The notes under the pieces: generated by a model
The model's input: only the letters and a program-made list of their open reading frames with translations
What the model was told of the DNA's origin: nothing
Database searches by the model: none
Program-made: the position numbers and the translations under genes
Shown: piece by piece, positions 26,064 to 34,743 of the stretch
How the letters are laid out: each line of letters opens with the position of its first letter
Numbering within the stretch: the first letter of the stretch is position 1
Assembly (NCBI GenBank): GCA_004557655.1
Contig: SFGJ01000001.1
Location: 150,034-214,033, forward strand
Origin: Clostridiales bacterium
GTDB taxonomy: Bacteria > Bacillota > Clostridia > Oscillospirales > Oscillospiraceae
Direction: 5' to 3'
DNA length: 64,000 nucleotides

Positions 26064-26939
26064 CTACTCCTCCGTGAAGTGCACATGGGAGAAGATATGG
26101 TCCTGGCAGAAACAGTGATACCCGGCACACTTGCTGCAATAGCGGAACTGCAGGTCGGGATAATCCGTATCCGTGCGGCCGCAGACGGCGCATTTGTGGT
26201 GGTAGGCTGCCTTCTGCTGTTGCTTCTGTGCCTGATGCACCGTGTGTCGATAATTCACCGCTCCGGGAGAGTGGCGGTACTCGACCTTCTGCCGCCAATA
26301 AAGCAAATGAGGCGTTGCAAAGAGCGCAAAGTTCAGCAGCGCCAGTATAGGAGTTATGATTCCCACGGCGTTGCCGTGTATAACGGCGGAAACGATCTCA
26401 AAGGCGAAGAATGCCCCGACGATGATGGCCAACCACTTGATCTTGATGGGGATAATAAAAAACAGCAGCACGGCCATATTGGGAAACAGCACCGCGAAGG
26501 CCAAAAACATTGACAGATTCACATAGCCTGTTCCGGCCAGAGTGAGGTAGTAGTTTCCTGTAATAAGGCTGGTGATGACCACGCCCAAAAGGGTCAGAAA
26601 AGAACCTCCCACATAGTACAGCGTGAACTTGGCTGTGCCCCATTCCCGCTCCAGCGTAGAGCCGATCCAGTAATAGAAATACAGCGAAATAATCAGTGCA
26701 AAGGGACTTGCATATCCCGGCACGAAGACAAAGCTCACCAGCCGCCACACCTCACCGTGGAGCAAACCGTTGAGGTTGAAGGCAAGAAAGTCCAGAGCCG
26801 TTGCGTCCGCGTTACGGCTGAGCAAGGACAAAATGTACACCACCACATTGCCGATGACAATATAGCGCATGAGGTTGGGAATGCCAAAGCGTGTATGGCG
26901 GGCGCAAAAGCGCTCCACCGATTCATAGATTTTTTTCAA
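26064..26939 (-). CDS. Rhomboid-like membrane protein without catalytic serine, with zinc ribbon
   Basis: 291 residues. About six membrane helices (25-190) arranged as in rhomboids, including the NxNGLLHGEVWRLVSFVFVP segment. Where active rhomboids have GxSG, this protein reads GTGYVNLS, so no catalytic Ser is evident at the expected place. The C-terminal 60 residues are soluble, with CAVCGRTD, CSKCAGYHCFCQ motifs that suggest a zinc ribbon. A similar fold occurs in DUF/derlin-type pseudoproteases. Likely not a protease. Its role is unknown. GAGGAGTTCC precedes the start. Confidence 0.75.
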   Translation of the reverse strand: MKKIYESVERFCARHTRFGIPNLMRYIVIGNVVVYILSLLSRNADATALDFLAFNLNGLLHGEVWRLVSFVFVPGYASPFALIISLYFYYWIGSTLEREWGTAKFTLYYVGGSFLTLLGVVITSLITGNYYLTLAGTGYVNLSMFLAFAVLFPNMAVLLFFIIPIKIKWLAIIVGAFFAFEIVSAVIHGNAVGIITPILALLNFALFATPHLLYWRQKVEYRHSPGAVNYRHTVHQAQKQQQKAAYHHKCAVCGRTDTDYPDLQFRYCSKCAGYHCFCQDHIFSHVHFTEE

Positions 26940-27055
26940 AAGGAACTCCTCCTGTTCGATTCATTCGCTTTATTGTAGCCTAAAGGCAGAAAAAAGTCAT
27001 TACATTTCTTTTAATTTTTCCCACTTTCTAAGATAAATTTGCAGCAGTCCAATGA

Positions 27056-27084
27056 TTGACTGCCATCCGCTGAGGAATTATAAT
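27056..27084 (+). promoter_or_regulatory. Sigma-A type promoter of the DUF6472 gene
   Basis: TTGACT (27056-27061), 17-bp spacer, TATAAT (27079-27084). AAAAGGAGGT ribosome-binding site follows at 27101-27110. Confidence 0.88.
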
Positions 27085-27116
27085 AGCAAAGGTAAAATTC
27101 AAAAGGAGGTCTATCT

Positions 27117-27290
27117 ATGGGGGAAAAATGTGAAAACTGCGTCTATTACTCCTACGATGAGGAGTATGATGCCTATATCTGCGAGATGGATCTGGATGAG
27201 GACGAAATGGTTCGTTTTCTCTCTTCTCGGGTGGACGCCTGCCCTTACTGGCGGCCCGGAGACGAGTATATCACCGCGCGAAAGCAATAA
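27117..27290 (+). CDS. DUF6472 family small Cys-rich protein
   Basis: 57 residues, from the ATG at 27117 to TAA at 27290. The pattern CENCVYYSYDEEYDAYICEMDLDEDEM, with a later ACPYWRPGDEY, is the DUF6472 signature. Four cysteines (residues 5, 8, 22 and 41) may bind metal, and the DEDE stretch is acidic. Own promoter, strong Shine-Dalgarno and terminator make it a well-expressed single gene. Function unknown. Confidence 0.88.
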   Translation: MGEKCENCVYYSYDEEYDAYICEMDLDEDEMVRFLSSRVDACPYWRPGDEYITARKQ

Positions 27291-27327
27291 AAAATGGGTA
27301 CCGCCATCTGACGGCACCCATTTTTTA
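27291..27327. terminator. Bidirectional terminator
   Basis: AAAAAATGGGT-A-CCG pairs with CGG-C-ACCCATTTTTT across one internal mismatch. Ends the DUF6472 gene (+) and the GerMN operon (-). Confidence 0.88.
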
Positions 27328-28221
27328 TGGAGAAATCGGAAGATAAATGTTCACTGCGCCCAGCACGGTGCGATAGGCGCCGTCCACAAGGATCTGCAGG
27401 CTCTGCACCCCATTCAGCGAGCACAGCGACTGTGTCAATCCGCGCACAACACGCTCTTGATCCACGGTGCCCTCACACAGTTTTCTGTAATTGCTGTATG
27501 AGAAATTCAGGCAGCATACGTCGCCGTCCATCCAGATGCCGGCCACATCCACTCCATCCGGCAGAAGTTTTTCCAGATCCTCGTTCTCCGGCCCTTCCAA
27601 CAGAGCTTCCATGACCCGTTGGCAGCGGTTTTCACCCTCATAGATCAGCAGCTCACGCCTTTCCGCCTGCAATGTTCCCCCCGCATCTGGGAAATAGAGC
27701 GTCACAGGTACCGCCTTCACCACATCCTCCGAGCTTGTGAGCAGCACATCATCCGTGGTTAATTCCAGCGTCTCACAAGCAGGCAGCAGTTCCCCTTCTA
27801 CCAGGATCTGCAGCCGCCGTACGCCCGGAATCTGGGAAGCCGACAGGGTTAAGCAATAGTCGGCCACCGTCAGATCAATGCCCGACAAACGGCCGTAGGC
27901 GGCAGAAAAATCCAGTGTGGCAAGGCCGTTGGCAACAGTGCACCGCAGCAGATCCGTCCCCTGCGGTATAGGCGATTCAAAGTCCATTTTTTTATCCCGA
28001 TTTTGCAGAAGCTCCACAACCTTCATCACCTGCTGCGCGGCTGTGTCTTTTTCCTGCTGCGTCCAATCAACCGCCTGAGAATGGATCACATCGCCGCCGG
28101 CAGGATATTCAGACGCGGGGTAGAAAAGCTGCAGACTGTGTCCACTGTTTTTGTCTGCCGCGCAGCCGGTCAGCGCGAGCACCAACGCAAGCCATGCGGC
28201 CGCCATCCATTTCCTGCTCAT
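27325..28221 (-). CDS. GerMN-domain lipoprotein
   Basis: 298 residues. Signal peptide with lipobox LTGC (Cys20). Two GerMN domains (about 70-160 and 175-290), each with the strand pattern VTLYFPD and WMDGDVCCLNFS. GerM of Bacillus is a spore/septum peptidoglycan-associated lipoprotein. It is the last gene of an operon comEA-like, response regulator, histidine kinase, gerMN, and overlaps the kinase stop by 4 bp, so it may be a sensor partner or target of that kinase. Confidence 0.88.
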   Translation of the reverse strand: MSRKWMAAAWLALVLALTGCAADKNSGHSLQLFYPASEYPAGGDVIHSQAVDWTQQEKDTAAQQVMKVVELLQNRDKKMDFESPIPQGTDLLRCTVANGLATLDFSAAYGRLSGIDLTVADYCLTLSASQIPGVRRLQILVEGELLPACETLELTTDDVLLTSSEDVVKAVPVTLYFPDAGGTLQAERRELLIYEGENRCQRVMEALLEGPENEDLEKLLPDGVDVAGIWMDGDVCCLNFSYSNYRKLCEGTVDQERVVRGLTQSLCSLNGVQSLQILVDGAYRTVLGAVNIYLPISP

Positions 28222-29618
28222 GTCGTCACCTCCACCTGCGCAAATCGGACAGTAAAAACTGTGCCGCCGTTCTCCCGGGGGGTAACGGTTATTTCGCCGC
28301 CACGGCGATGCACCGTGTCACCCACTATGCTCAGGCCCAGCCCTGTGCCGCCGATCTGGCGGGAACGGGTCTTGTCCACCCGATAAAACCGCTCGAATAT
28401 ATGCGGCATATCTTCCGGAGGAATACCAATTCCGTTATCTTCCACCGTTATCACTACCTGATCTGACTCCACGGCTACATAGGTATGGACAAAACCGCCG
28501 GGCGCAGTGTATTTTACCGCGTTTTCCATGAGGTTGTACAGGATCTGGTGGATGTCCCCCTCTGTGGCCAATACGGCGGCAGTGTCATCTGCCTGACAAT
28601 GCAGGTCTATACCTCTCTGCCGGGCCACCGGCTGCAGCATACGGGTCACGCGCTCCAGCACAGGCTTCACTTCCACTCGAACGGCAGGCTCTATGGCGCC
28701 ACTGTCCAGCCGGGTCAGGCGGAGAAGATCCTCGGTGATCCGTTCCAGACGGCTGGCTTCGTCCCCAATATCCGCCACGAATTCCCGGGTAGTCTCCGGG
28801 TCTATATTTTCTGTCTGCAAAATGGAATCCGCCAGCAATTTAATGCCTGCCAGAGGCGTTTTCATCTCATGGGATGCATCAGACACAAATCTGCGCCGGG
28901 CTTCCTCTGTTGTCTGCAGGCGGTCGGTGAGACTGTTGAACTCTTCGGCGATCTGCGAGATCTCGTCAGAGCCTTTTACCTGAGCGCGGTGGTTATACGC
29001 ACCTTCCCGCACATTGCGGATGGCCTGCAAAAGATGACTGATGCGGCGGGTAAACATCCGAGAGAGCAACAAGCTGACTCCCAGAACGAGCACCGCCACC
29101 ACAGCGGAAATGGATATTAAGTTCTTTTGCAGCTCCCTGAGCAGTGTGCCCTGCTGGGCATCGTACTGGTATGCATACACAACGCCGATGATCTGGCTGC
29201 GGTACACCACCGGTGCCGCAGCACGGCTCAAAAACGCCTCTCCGTCATATCCGCAGTAAAAAGCGTCATTTCCTCCCAACGCCCTGGCGATCTCTGTGTA
29301 GAAGGCGTACTGCCCCCTTGCATTTTCCTGCTGGCGGCTGTCGTAGAGCACACGCCCCGCCGTATCTGTAACCATTACACGGCTTACACCGGTCTCCTCC
29401 AGGCCCAACAACGCCTTTTCCACATTGGCCTCCGTTAAGGCCGACAGGCCCGATAGCGACGACTCGATAACCTTCACGCTGCTGCTGAGAGTGGACTCCT
29501 TGGACCGGAACACCAGATTCTGGGACTCAATCAGCGGATATGTATTGAGGATGACCAGCACGGCGGCAATGATGGAGATATAGCTCAGGCCTATCTTAAA
29601 TCGCAGTCTGATCTTCAT
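28218..29618 (-). CDS. Sensor histidine kinase
   Basis: 466 residues. Transmembrane helix at about 10-28, extracellular sensor domain (about 30-165, with a CHASE/PAS-like DSRQ segment), second helix (about 168-188), HAMP, then HisKA with the phospho-accepting His in SDASHEMKTPL (about 250) and HATPase_c with N, G1 (DNGIGI) and G2 boxes. It phosphorylates the response regulator encoded just upstream. The signal is not known. Overlaps the regulator gene by 23 bp. Confidence 0.95.
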   Translation of the reverse strand: MKIRLRFKIGLSYISIIAAVLVILNTYPLIESQNLVFRSKESTLSSSVKVIESSLSGLSALTEANVEKALLGLEETGVSRVMVTDTAGRVLYDSRQQENARGQYAFYTEIARALGGNDAFYCGYDGEAFLSRAAAPVVYRSQIIGVVYAYQYDAQQGTLLRELQKNLISISAVVAVLVLGVSLLLSRMFTRRISHLLQAIRNVREGAYNHRAQVKGSDEISQIAEEFNSLTDRLQTTEEARRRFVSDASHEMKTPLAGIKLLADSILQTENIDPETTREFVADIGDEASRLERITEDLLRLTRLDSGAIEPAVRVEVKPVLERVTRMLQPVARQRGIDLHCQADDTAAVLATEGDIHQILYNLMENAVKYTAPGGFVHTYVAVESDQVVITVEDNGIGIPPEDMPHIFERFYRVDKTRSRQIGGTGLGLSIVGDTVHRRGGEITVTPRENGGTVFTVRFAQVEVTT

Positions 29619-30297
29619 ACTGAAAATAATATCCCACTCCCCATTTGGTCAGAATGTACTGCGGCTGGGCCGGATCCGGCTCCAGTTTCTCCCGCAGGCG
29701 GCGGATATGCACGTCCACGGTCCGATAGTCCCCGGCATAGGTGTAGCCCCACACCTGATCCATGAGTTTTTCACGGCTGAAAACATGGCGGGGATTCTTC
29801 ATCAAAATCTCCAGCAAATCGTATTCCTTGGCCGTCAGATCCACCACACGCCCTCCACGCAAAGCCACACGCTGTCCCATGTCCAAAGTGAAATCCCCAT
29901 ACCGCAGCAGGCTGCTTTCCCGGGCTTTTCGCCTGCTCCCGGCGGAGCGGCGCAGCAGCGCGCGGATGCGTGCCTTCAGCTCCATAATGTTGAAAGGCTT
30001 GGTCACATAGTCGTCCGCTCCGCAAGCAAAGCCCATGATCTTGTCACTGTCCTCGCTTTTGGCCGTGAGCATGATCACCGGAACATCGGAAAAGGTGCGG
30101 ATCTCCATGCAGGCCTCACTGCCGGACTTACCCGGCATCATCCAATCCAAAATGATGAGATCATACTCTTCCCGCCGGGCCAGATCAACAGCAGACACGC
30201 CATCATAGGCGGCCTCCACATCGTATCCCTCGTTCTGCAGGTTAAAGGTAATACCCTTCACAAGCAGTTTTTCATCGTCAACTACCAGTATTTTCAT
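29596..30297 (-). CDS. OmpR/PhoB-family response regulator
   Basis: 233 residues. A receiver domain with phospho-acceptor Asp51 (IILDWMMPG) and switch Lys in TKPFN, then a winged-helix trans_reg_C domain (about 130-225). It partners the kinase downstream. The gene overlaps the kinase gene by 23 bp, and 2 bp separate it from the ComEA-like gene. Confidence 0.95.
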   Translation of the reverse strand: MKILVVDDEKLLVKGITFNLQNEGYDVEAAYDGVSAVDLARREEYDLIILDWMMPGKSGSEACMEIRTFSDVPVIMLTAKSEDSDKIMGFACGADDYVTKPFNIMELKARIRALLRRSAGSRRKARESSLLRYGDFTLDMGQRVALRGGRVVDLTAKEYDLLEILMKNPRHVFSREKLMDQVWGYTYAGDYRTVDVHIRRLREKLEPDPAQPQYILTKWGVGYYFQYEDQTAI

Positions 30298-30299
30298 TG

Positions 30300-30684
<385 letters not shown>

Positions 30685-30751
30685 TTATTTAAAAACTTTT
30701 GCAGCAATATGCTTGCTTCAACTATTATAGCATAAATGGAGAAAAACGACC

Positions 30752-32113
30752 ATGAAAAATCGCCGCATTATATCTGTTTTTTTTATTTCACTTTTTTTGG
30801 CTTGTCTTTTTTTGACACCGTGCGCTTATGCACTGGAGGATCCGTCACTGGACGCCAGGAATGCTTTGCTGGTAGATGTGACCGCTGAGCGCGTGCTATA
30901 TGAGAAAGACGCAAAGGTTAAAGCCTATCCCGCCAGCATTACCAAGGTCATGACCGCTCTGCTGGTGCTGGAAGCTGTTGATCGGGGTGAGCTGTCCCTG
31001 TCCCAGCCCATCACCGCCTCATCGGTAGCCATCAACAGCATTGACGAAGACAGCAGCACCGCCGGTATTGAAGCCGGTGAGACATTGACAGTGGAGGAAC
31101 TTTTGAACTGCCTGCTGATTGTTTCCGCCAATGAAGTCGCCAATGTGCTGGCCGAAGCTGTATCCGGCTCCATCGCCGGTTTTGTGGATCTGATGAATCA
31201 GCGCGCCCAAGAGCTTGGCTGCGAGGGCACCCATTTTGTGAATACCAATGGCCTGCATGATCCGCAGCACTACTCCACCGCCTGGGACATTTATCTTATG
31301 GCTCGGGAAGCCATGAAGCACGAGCTGTTCACAACCATTTGCGCACGCAAATCCCACGATGTGCCCGCCACCAACAAGTCCGGCATCCGTGAACTGCATT
31401 CCACAAACGCTCTCATCTCCAACTGGCGTGTATTGGGTTATATTTACGATTACGCCGATGGCCTTAAAACCGGTTTCACCGACGAAGCCGGCCGCTGCCT
31501 GCTTTCCACAGCGTTGAAAGACGGACGCCGCCTGATCTCCGTGGTTCTGGGTTGTCAGACAAAGGAAATCAATGGTGAAAGCAAGATCATGAGTTTTGTG
31601 GACTCCGCCGTATTGCTGGATTGGGGCTATGACAATTTCAGCGTGAAGACGGTATTCACCAAGGAAGAACTCCTTCAGGAGGTGCCGGTGGCCCTAAGCA
31701 AGGAGACCAGCGCCGTACTGGTACATGCGGCCGACGATGTGTCTTTCCTTTTACCAAACGATGTTACTCCCGATATGCTGGAGCGCAAGGTCACTGTATA
31801 CGGCGATACCGCCTTTGCCCCCATTGAGGTCGACCAGGAGCTTGGCGAAATGACACTGTCCTATGACGGCTATACCTACGCCACGGTTAAGCTGCTAGCC
31901 GCCGACAGCGTCAGCGTAAACCGCTTTCTGCAGGCTAAGTATCTCATCGGACAGTTCTTCTCCAAAACGATCGTAAAAATCTTCACCGTGGTACTGCTTC
32001 TTCTTGCAGCCTTTGTCTTCATCTGGCTGAAGCTGCTGCGGCCCAGGAGGCGTTACAGCTCCCGCCGCAGGAGGGGACAGCGCTTCCGCAATTACCGCGG
32101 CAGACGCAGATAA
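30752..32113 (+). CDS. dacF: D-alanyl-D-alanine carboxypeptidase DacF
   Basis: 453 residues, full length S11 enzyme. Signal peptide (1-27), SITK (Ser62-Lys65), SAN (125-127) and KTG (239-241) active-site motifs, PBP5-type C-terminal beta domain (about 290-395), then a membrane helix (about 405-425) and an Arg-rich cytoplasmic tail. It trims peptidoglycan pentapeptides. Unlike the 271-residue paralogue at 18641, it has the beta domain and anchor. A GGAG site lies about 15 bases upstream. The RluA-type gene follows 52 bp later. Confidence 0.93.
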   Translation: MKNRRIISVFFISLFLACLFLTPCAYALEDPSLDARNALLVDVTAERVLYEKDAKVKAYPASITKVMTALLVLEAVDRGELSLSQPITASSVAINSIDEDSSTAGIEAGETLTVEELLNCLLIVSANEVANVLAEAVSGSIAGFVDLMNQRAQELGCEGTHFVNTNGLHDPQHYSTAWDIYLMAREAMKHELFTTICARKSHDVPATNKSGIRELHSTNALISNWRVLGYIYDYADGLKTGFTDEAGRCLLSTALKDGRRLISVVLGCQTKEINGESKIMSFVDSAVLLDWGYDNFSVKTVFTKEELLQEVPVALSKETSAVLVHAADDVSFLLPNDVTPDMLERKVTVYGDTAFAPIEVDQELGEMTLSYDGYTYATVKLLAADSVSVNRFLQAKYLIGQFFSKTIVKIFTVVLLLLAAFVFIWLKLLRPRRRYSSRRRRGQRFRNYRGRRR

Positions 32114-32165
32114 ATATAAGCAAGGCAGGCACCCCGGCGTCTGCCTTGTTTAGAAAGGACACAGT

Positions 32166-32846
32166 ATGCCCCAAAACGATCTCCACATTGTATTTGAAGA
32201 CAAGTATCTGCTTCTGTGCGTAAAACCCGTGGGCGTTCTCTCCGAGGACAGCGAAAGTGGTGCCTCCATGCCCCGGCTTCTGTGTGCGCATTATTCCGCC
32301 CTGCGCCAGCCGAACTATATTGCTACCGTGCACCGATTGGACAAGATCACCGGCGGCCTAATGATCTTCTCCCGCCGCAGGGAAGTCACCGGAAAGCTCA
32401 TCGCCGCCGTAGCAGCGCATCAGGTAGAAAAGGAATATCTGGCAGTGCTACGGGGTCATCCGAAGGAAAAAGAGGCTGAGCTTACTGATCTTCTGTTCCG
32501 GGATGCGGCGAAAAACAAAAGCTATGTGGTCAATCGGATGCGTAAAGGCGTGCGGGAGGCAAAGCTGTCTTACCGCGTGCTGGCGGAAACCGAAGAATTG
32601 ACTTTGGTGCGTGTACGGCTGCACACCGGGCGTACCCACCAGATCCGGGTGCAGTTTGCCTCCCGGGGTCTGCCCCTGCTGGGGGACATTCGCTATGGCA
32701 GCAAGGACCCGAAATGCACCACCTCCCTCTGGTCATACCGGCTGGCACTGACCCACCCCCTCACAGGTGAAAAAATTGATGTCTGCCAGCCGCCTCCGGT
32801 GCAATATCCCTGGAACCTCTTTTCCTGCGCGGAGCTGCAGAAATAA
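32166..32846 (+). CDS. RluA-family pseudouridine synthase
   Basis: 226 residues. The catalytic Asp59 is in HRLDKITGG; the usual Ser is Gly here (TGG for TSG). RTHQIRVQFASRG (about 155-168) is the second family block. No S4 domain, as in short RluA/YlyB-type enzymes. Isomerises U to pseudouridine in rRNA or tRNA. Probably cotranscribed with dacF. Confidence 0.92.
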   Translation: MPQNDLHIVFEDKYLLLCVKPVGVLSEDSESGASMPRLLCAHYSALRQPNYIATVHRLDKITGGLMIFSRRREVTGKLIAAVAAHQVEKEYLAVLRGHPKEKEAELTDLLFRDAAKNKSYVVNRMRKGVREAKLSYRVLAETEELTLVRVRLHTGRTHQIRVQFASRGLPLLGDIRYGSKDPKCTTSLWSYRLALTHPLTGEKIDVCQPPPVQYPWNLFSCAELQK

Positions 32847-32851
32847 ACAGC

Positions 32852-32892
32852 AGCACCCGAAGCGGCATAAGGCCGTTTCGGGTGCTTTTTTT
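32852..32892 (+). terminator. Terminator after the RluA-type gene
   Basis: A 15-bp stem AGCACCCGAAGCGGC/GCCGTTTCGGGTGCT with one wobble, a 5-base loop, then seven T on the plus strand. Confidence 0.92.
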
Positions 32893-33394
32893 ACCAGCCC
32901 TGGAAGGCATCCCGGCGCCGGTAGCCGGCGCCGGCAGACTGGTTCTCATGAAACTCCACAAACTTCAGCGAATAAATATCTCCGCTGACAAAGCGGTTTT
33001 GATCCGGCTGATAGATCACCAGATAATCATTGCCCACACTGGCCAGAATCCCCTCCCATTGAATGGCCTGCTGGGTACCCATGAGGAAGCTGGCAACCAC
33101 ATAATACCCCAGATTCCTTGCCAGCAGTCCCCGGATAGAGCTGTTGGTCACATCCCGCCTGCCGGCGGGATCCTCTGTCGTTTCGATCCCCTCCTGCCGC
33201 AGCATTATGTGATCCGGCCGATGAGGGATCAACGCCATATTGCTTTGACTGGTCTGCATAGGCGTCATACCGCCCTGCATGGGACTTATACTGCCCTGAA
33301 TCAGATTTGTATCACCTTGCACAGGACTCATTCCCATCCCATTTTTCTGCATTGGTTCCGTATGTAACTCCAGCATACATCGCACCTCACTCAA
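32891..33394 (-). CDS. gerQ: GerQ-like spore coat protein
   Basis: 167 residues. The C-terminal part (about 85-150: GLLARNLGYYVVASFLMG, ASVGNDYLVIYQP, GDIYSLKFVEF) resembles the GerQ/YwdL coat protein that in Bacillus is cross-linked and anchors the CwlJ hydrolase. The N-terminal 75 residues are rich in Met, Gln and Pro with repeats of SPMQGG/TPMQTS. The gene overlaps the cwlJ 3' end by 4 bp, the same cwlJ-gerQ order as in Bacillus. A full homology search is needed to settle the family. Confidence 0.8.
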   Translation of the reverse strand: MSEVRCMLELHTEPMQKNGMGMSPVQGDTNLIQGSISPMQGGMTPMQTSQSNMALIPHRPDHIMLRQEGIETTEDPAGRRDVTNSSIRGLLARNLGYYVVASFLMGTQQAIQWEGILASVGNDYLVIYQPDQNRFVSGDIYSLKFVEFHENQSAGAGYRRRDAFQGW

Positions 33395-33831
33395 GTTTCA
33401 TAATAGGCGTCTGTCGGGACATAAAAGCAATGTCTTCCGATCTTTTCCACGAATTGTCCCACACGGGAGGGAAAATAGCTTTTACAGGGCTTGTCGTAGG
33501 GGTTGTAAAACCACAGTGCATCCCCCACAATCGGCAGGCGGTTGCCGGCCAATGCCCAATCGGCTATATAGTAGTTCTCCTGAGTAGGCCGCATATTGTA
33601 GATGTTCTGGGGGTTATATACGCCGGCGGTATGCTCCGCCAGGCAGGTGAATTGTCCCGGCTGAAACACAACATTGAATAGATCCCCCTTGCCCAGCCGG
33701 GCATACTCTCCGCCGATGACATTGACCCGATTCATTACCACGCCCGCCACCGCCTTCATGCCAACTTCTCCCTCGCCTCCCGCCTCACACTGAATGAGCC
33801 GGGCCAACAATTCTCGCTCATCATAGGCCAT
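33391..33831 (-). CDS. cwlJ: Spore cortex hydrolase CwlJ (SleB domain)
   Basis: 146 residues from ATG 33831 (GTG 33840 is possible). A Hydrolase_2/SleB domain with E-E type catalytic site: LLARLIQCEAGGEG at the N-terminus and DALWFYNPYDKP later. CwlJ degrades the cortex during germination triggered by Ca-DPA. No signal peptide, as for CwlJ in the coat. Overlaps gerQ by 4 bp, and its promoter region has a mother-cell sigma-like -10. Confidence 0.9.
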   Translation of the reverse strand: MAYDERELLARLIQCEAGGEGEVGMKAVAGVVMNRVNVIGGEYARLGKGDLFNVVFQPGQFTCLAEHTAGVYNPQNIYNMRPTQENYYIADWALAGNRLPIVGDALWFYNPYDKPCKSYFPSRVGQFVEKIGRHCFYVPTDAYYET

Positions 33832-33855
33832 TGCTCTCACGCTCCCATTGCTCTA

Positions 33856-33883
33856 TATACTATGCAGCGGGTAAAAATAGGGT
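33856..33883 (-). promoter_or_regulatory. Mother-cell sigma-like promoter of cwlJ-gerQ
   Basis: On the minus strand AC (33882-33883), 17 bases, then CATAGTATA (33856-33864), which fits the sigma-K pattern AC-N17-CATANNNTA; sigma-E is also possible. The weak -35 makes this suggestive only. Confidence 0.4.
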
Positions 33884-33885
33884 GC

Positions 33886-33916
33886 AAAAAGCTGCGGAGT
33901 ATTTTCCGCAGCTTTC
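33886..33916 (-). terminator. Terminator after the TSCPD gene
   Basis: Stem AAAGCTGCGG/CCGCAGCTTT with an 8-base loop and TTTTTG on the minus strand. Confidence 0.85.
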
Positions 33917-33921
33917 ATGTT

Positions 33922-34176
33922 TTATTCTTCTTGCTTCAGTGCCTGTTCCAGTGCTATCGACAACTGATCGGGACAGGAGCTGGGCTTCCCTCCGCACGGA
34001 ATGCCCTTCATTCTCCGGATAGCTTCCCGGGCAGGCATACCTATAACCAAACGGGAAATACCCTGCAGGTTACCGTTGCAGCCCCCCTCGATACGAACAT
34101 CCCGAATGATCCCGTCCTCCAGTACCACCGTCATCCTCCGGGAGCAAACCCCTCGGGGCTGATAGGTATAGGTCAT
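33922..34176 (-). CDS. TSCPD-domain protein (TIGR03905)
   Basis: 84 residues. The TSCPD motif appears as IPCGGKPSSCPDQL (about 57-70) with a conserved preceding GGCNGNLQGISRLVIGM. Such domains occur at the end of ribonucleotide reductase NrdJ and as stand-alone proteins. Cysteines may bind metal. Function unknown. Confidence 0.88.
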   Translation of the reverse strand: MTYTYQPRGVCSRRMTVVLEDGIIRDVRIEGGCNGNLQGISRLVIGMPAREAIRRMKGIPCGGKPSSCPDQLSIALEQALKQEE

Positions 34177-34199
34177 AGTTGCTTCCTCCTTTGCAATCG

Positions 34200-34679
34200 T
34201 TAAGCCACTACCGACGTAAAAATCCCCACACCCAAAACAGAGAGAGTGCCCATGATAATGGCAGCCAACAGCACACCGCCCATACAGGCCAGAACACTCT
34301 TTTTAAAATCCATGTCCAGCAGACTGGCCGCAAGTGTACCCGTCCAGGCTCCGGTGCCGGGTATCGGGATACCCACAAACAGCAGTAGTGCCCAAAACAG
34401 GCCCCGTCCCGCTTTTTCCTGCAGCTTTTTGCCTCCTTTTTCACCTTTTTCCAGGCACCAGGTAAAGAACCGGCCAATGAACTTCTTGTCGCAGCCCCAT
34501 ACCAGCACTTTTCTGGCAAAGAAATAGATGATCGGCACCGGCAGCATGTTTCCAATGATGGCAATGATAAAGGTCAGCCACAGAGGCAGGCCAAACGCAA
34601 CGCCGTAGGGGATGGCACCCCGCAGCTCAATGAGTGGAACCATAGATACACCGAATACGATCAGACAATGCTTCAGCAT
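34200..34679 (-). CDS. Small multidrug export protein (COG2426)
   Basis: 159 residues with four predicted membrane helices. ELRGAIPYG at residues about 18-26 and the GIPIPGTGAWTG loop are family marks. Annotated in the family as a small multidrug exporter, but substrate is unproven. Lies 23 bp upstream of the TSCPD gene. Confidence 0.85.
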   Translation of the reverse strand: MLKHCLIVFGVSMVPLIELRGAIPYGVAFGLPLWLTFIIAIIGNMLPVPIIYFFARKVLVWGCDKKFIGRFFTWCLEKGEKGGKKLQEKAGRGLFWALLLFVGIPIPGTGAWTGTLAASLLDMDFKKSVLACMGGVLLAAIIMGTLSVLGVGIFTSVVA

Positions 34680-34743
34680 GAAATAGTTGCTCCTAACTTT
34701 AGAATGCCTTTATTATACACATTCCATCGCCCATTGACAAGGC

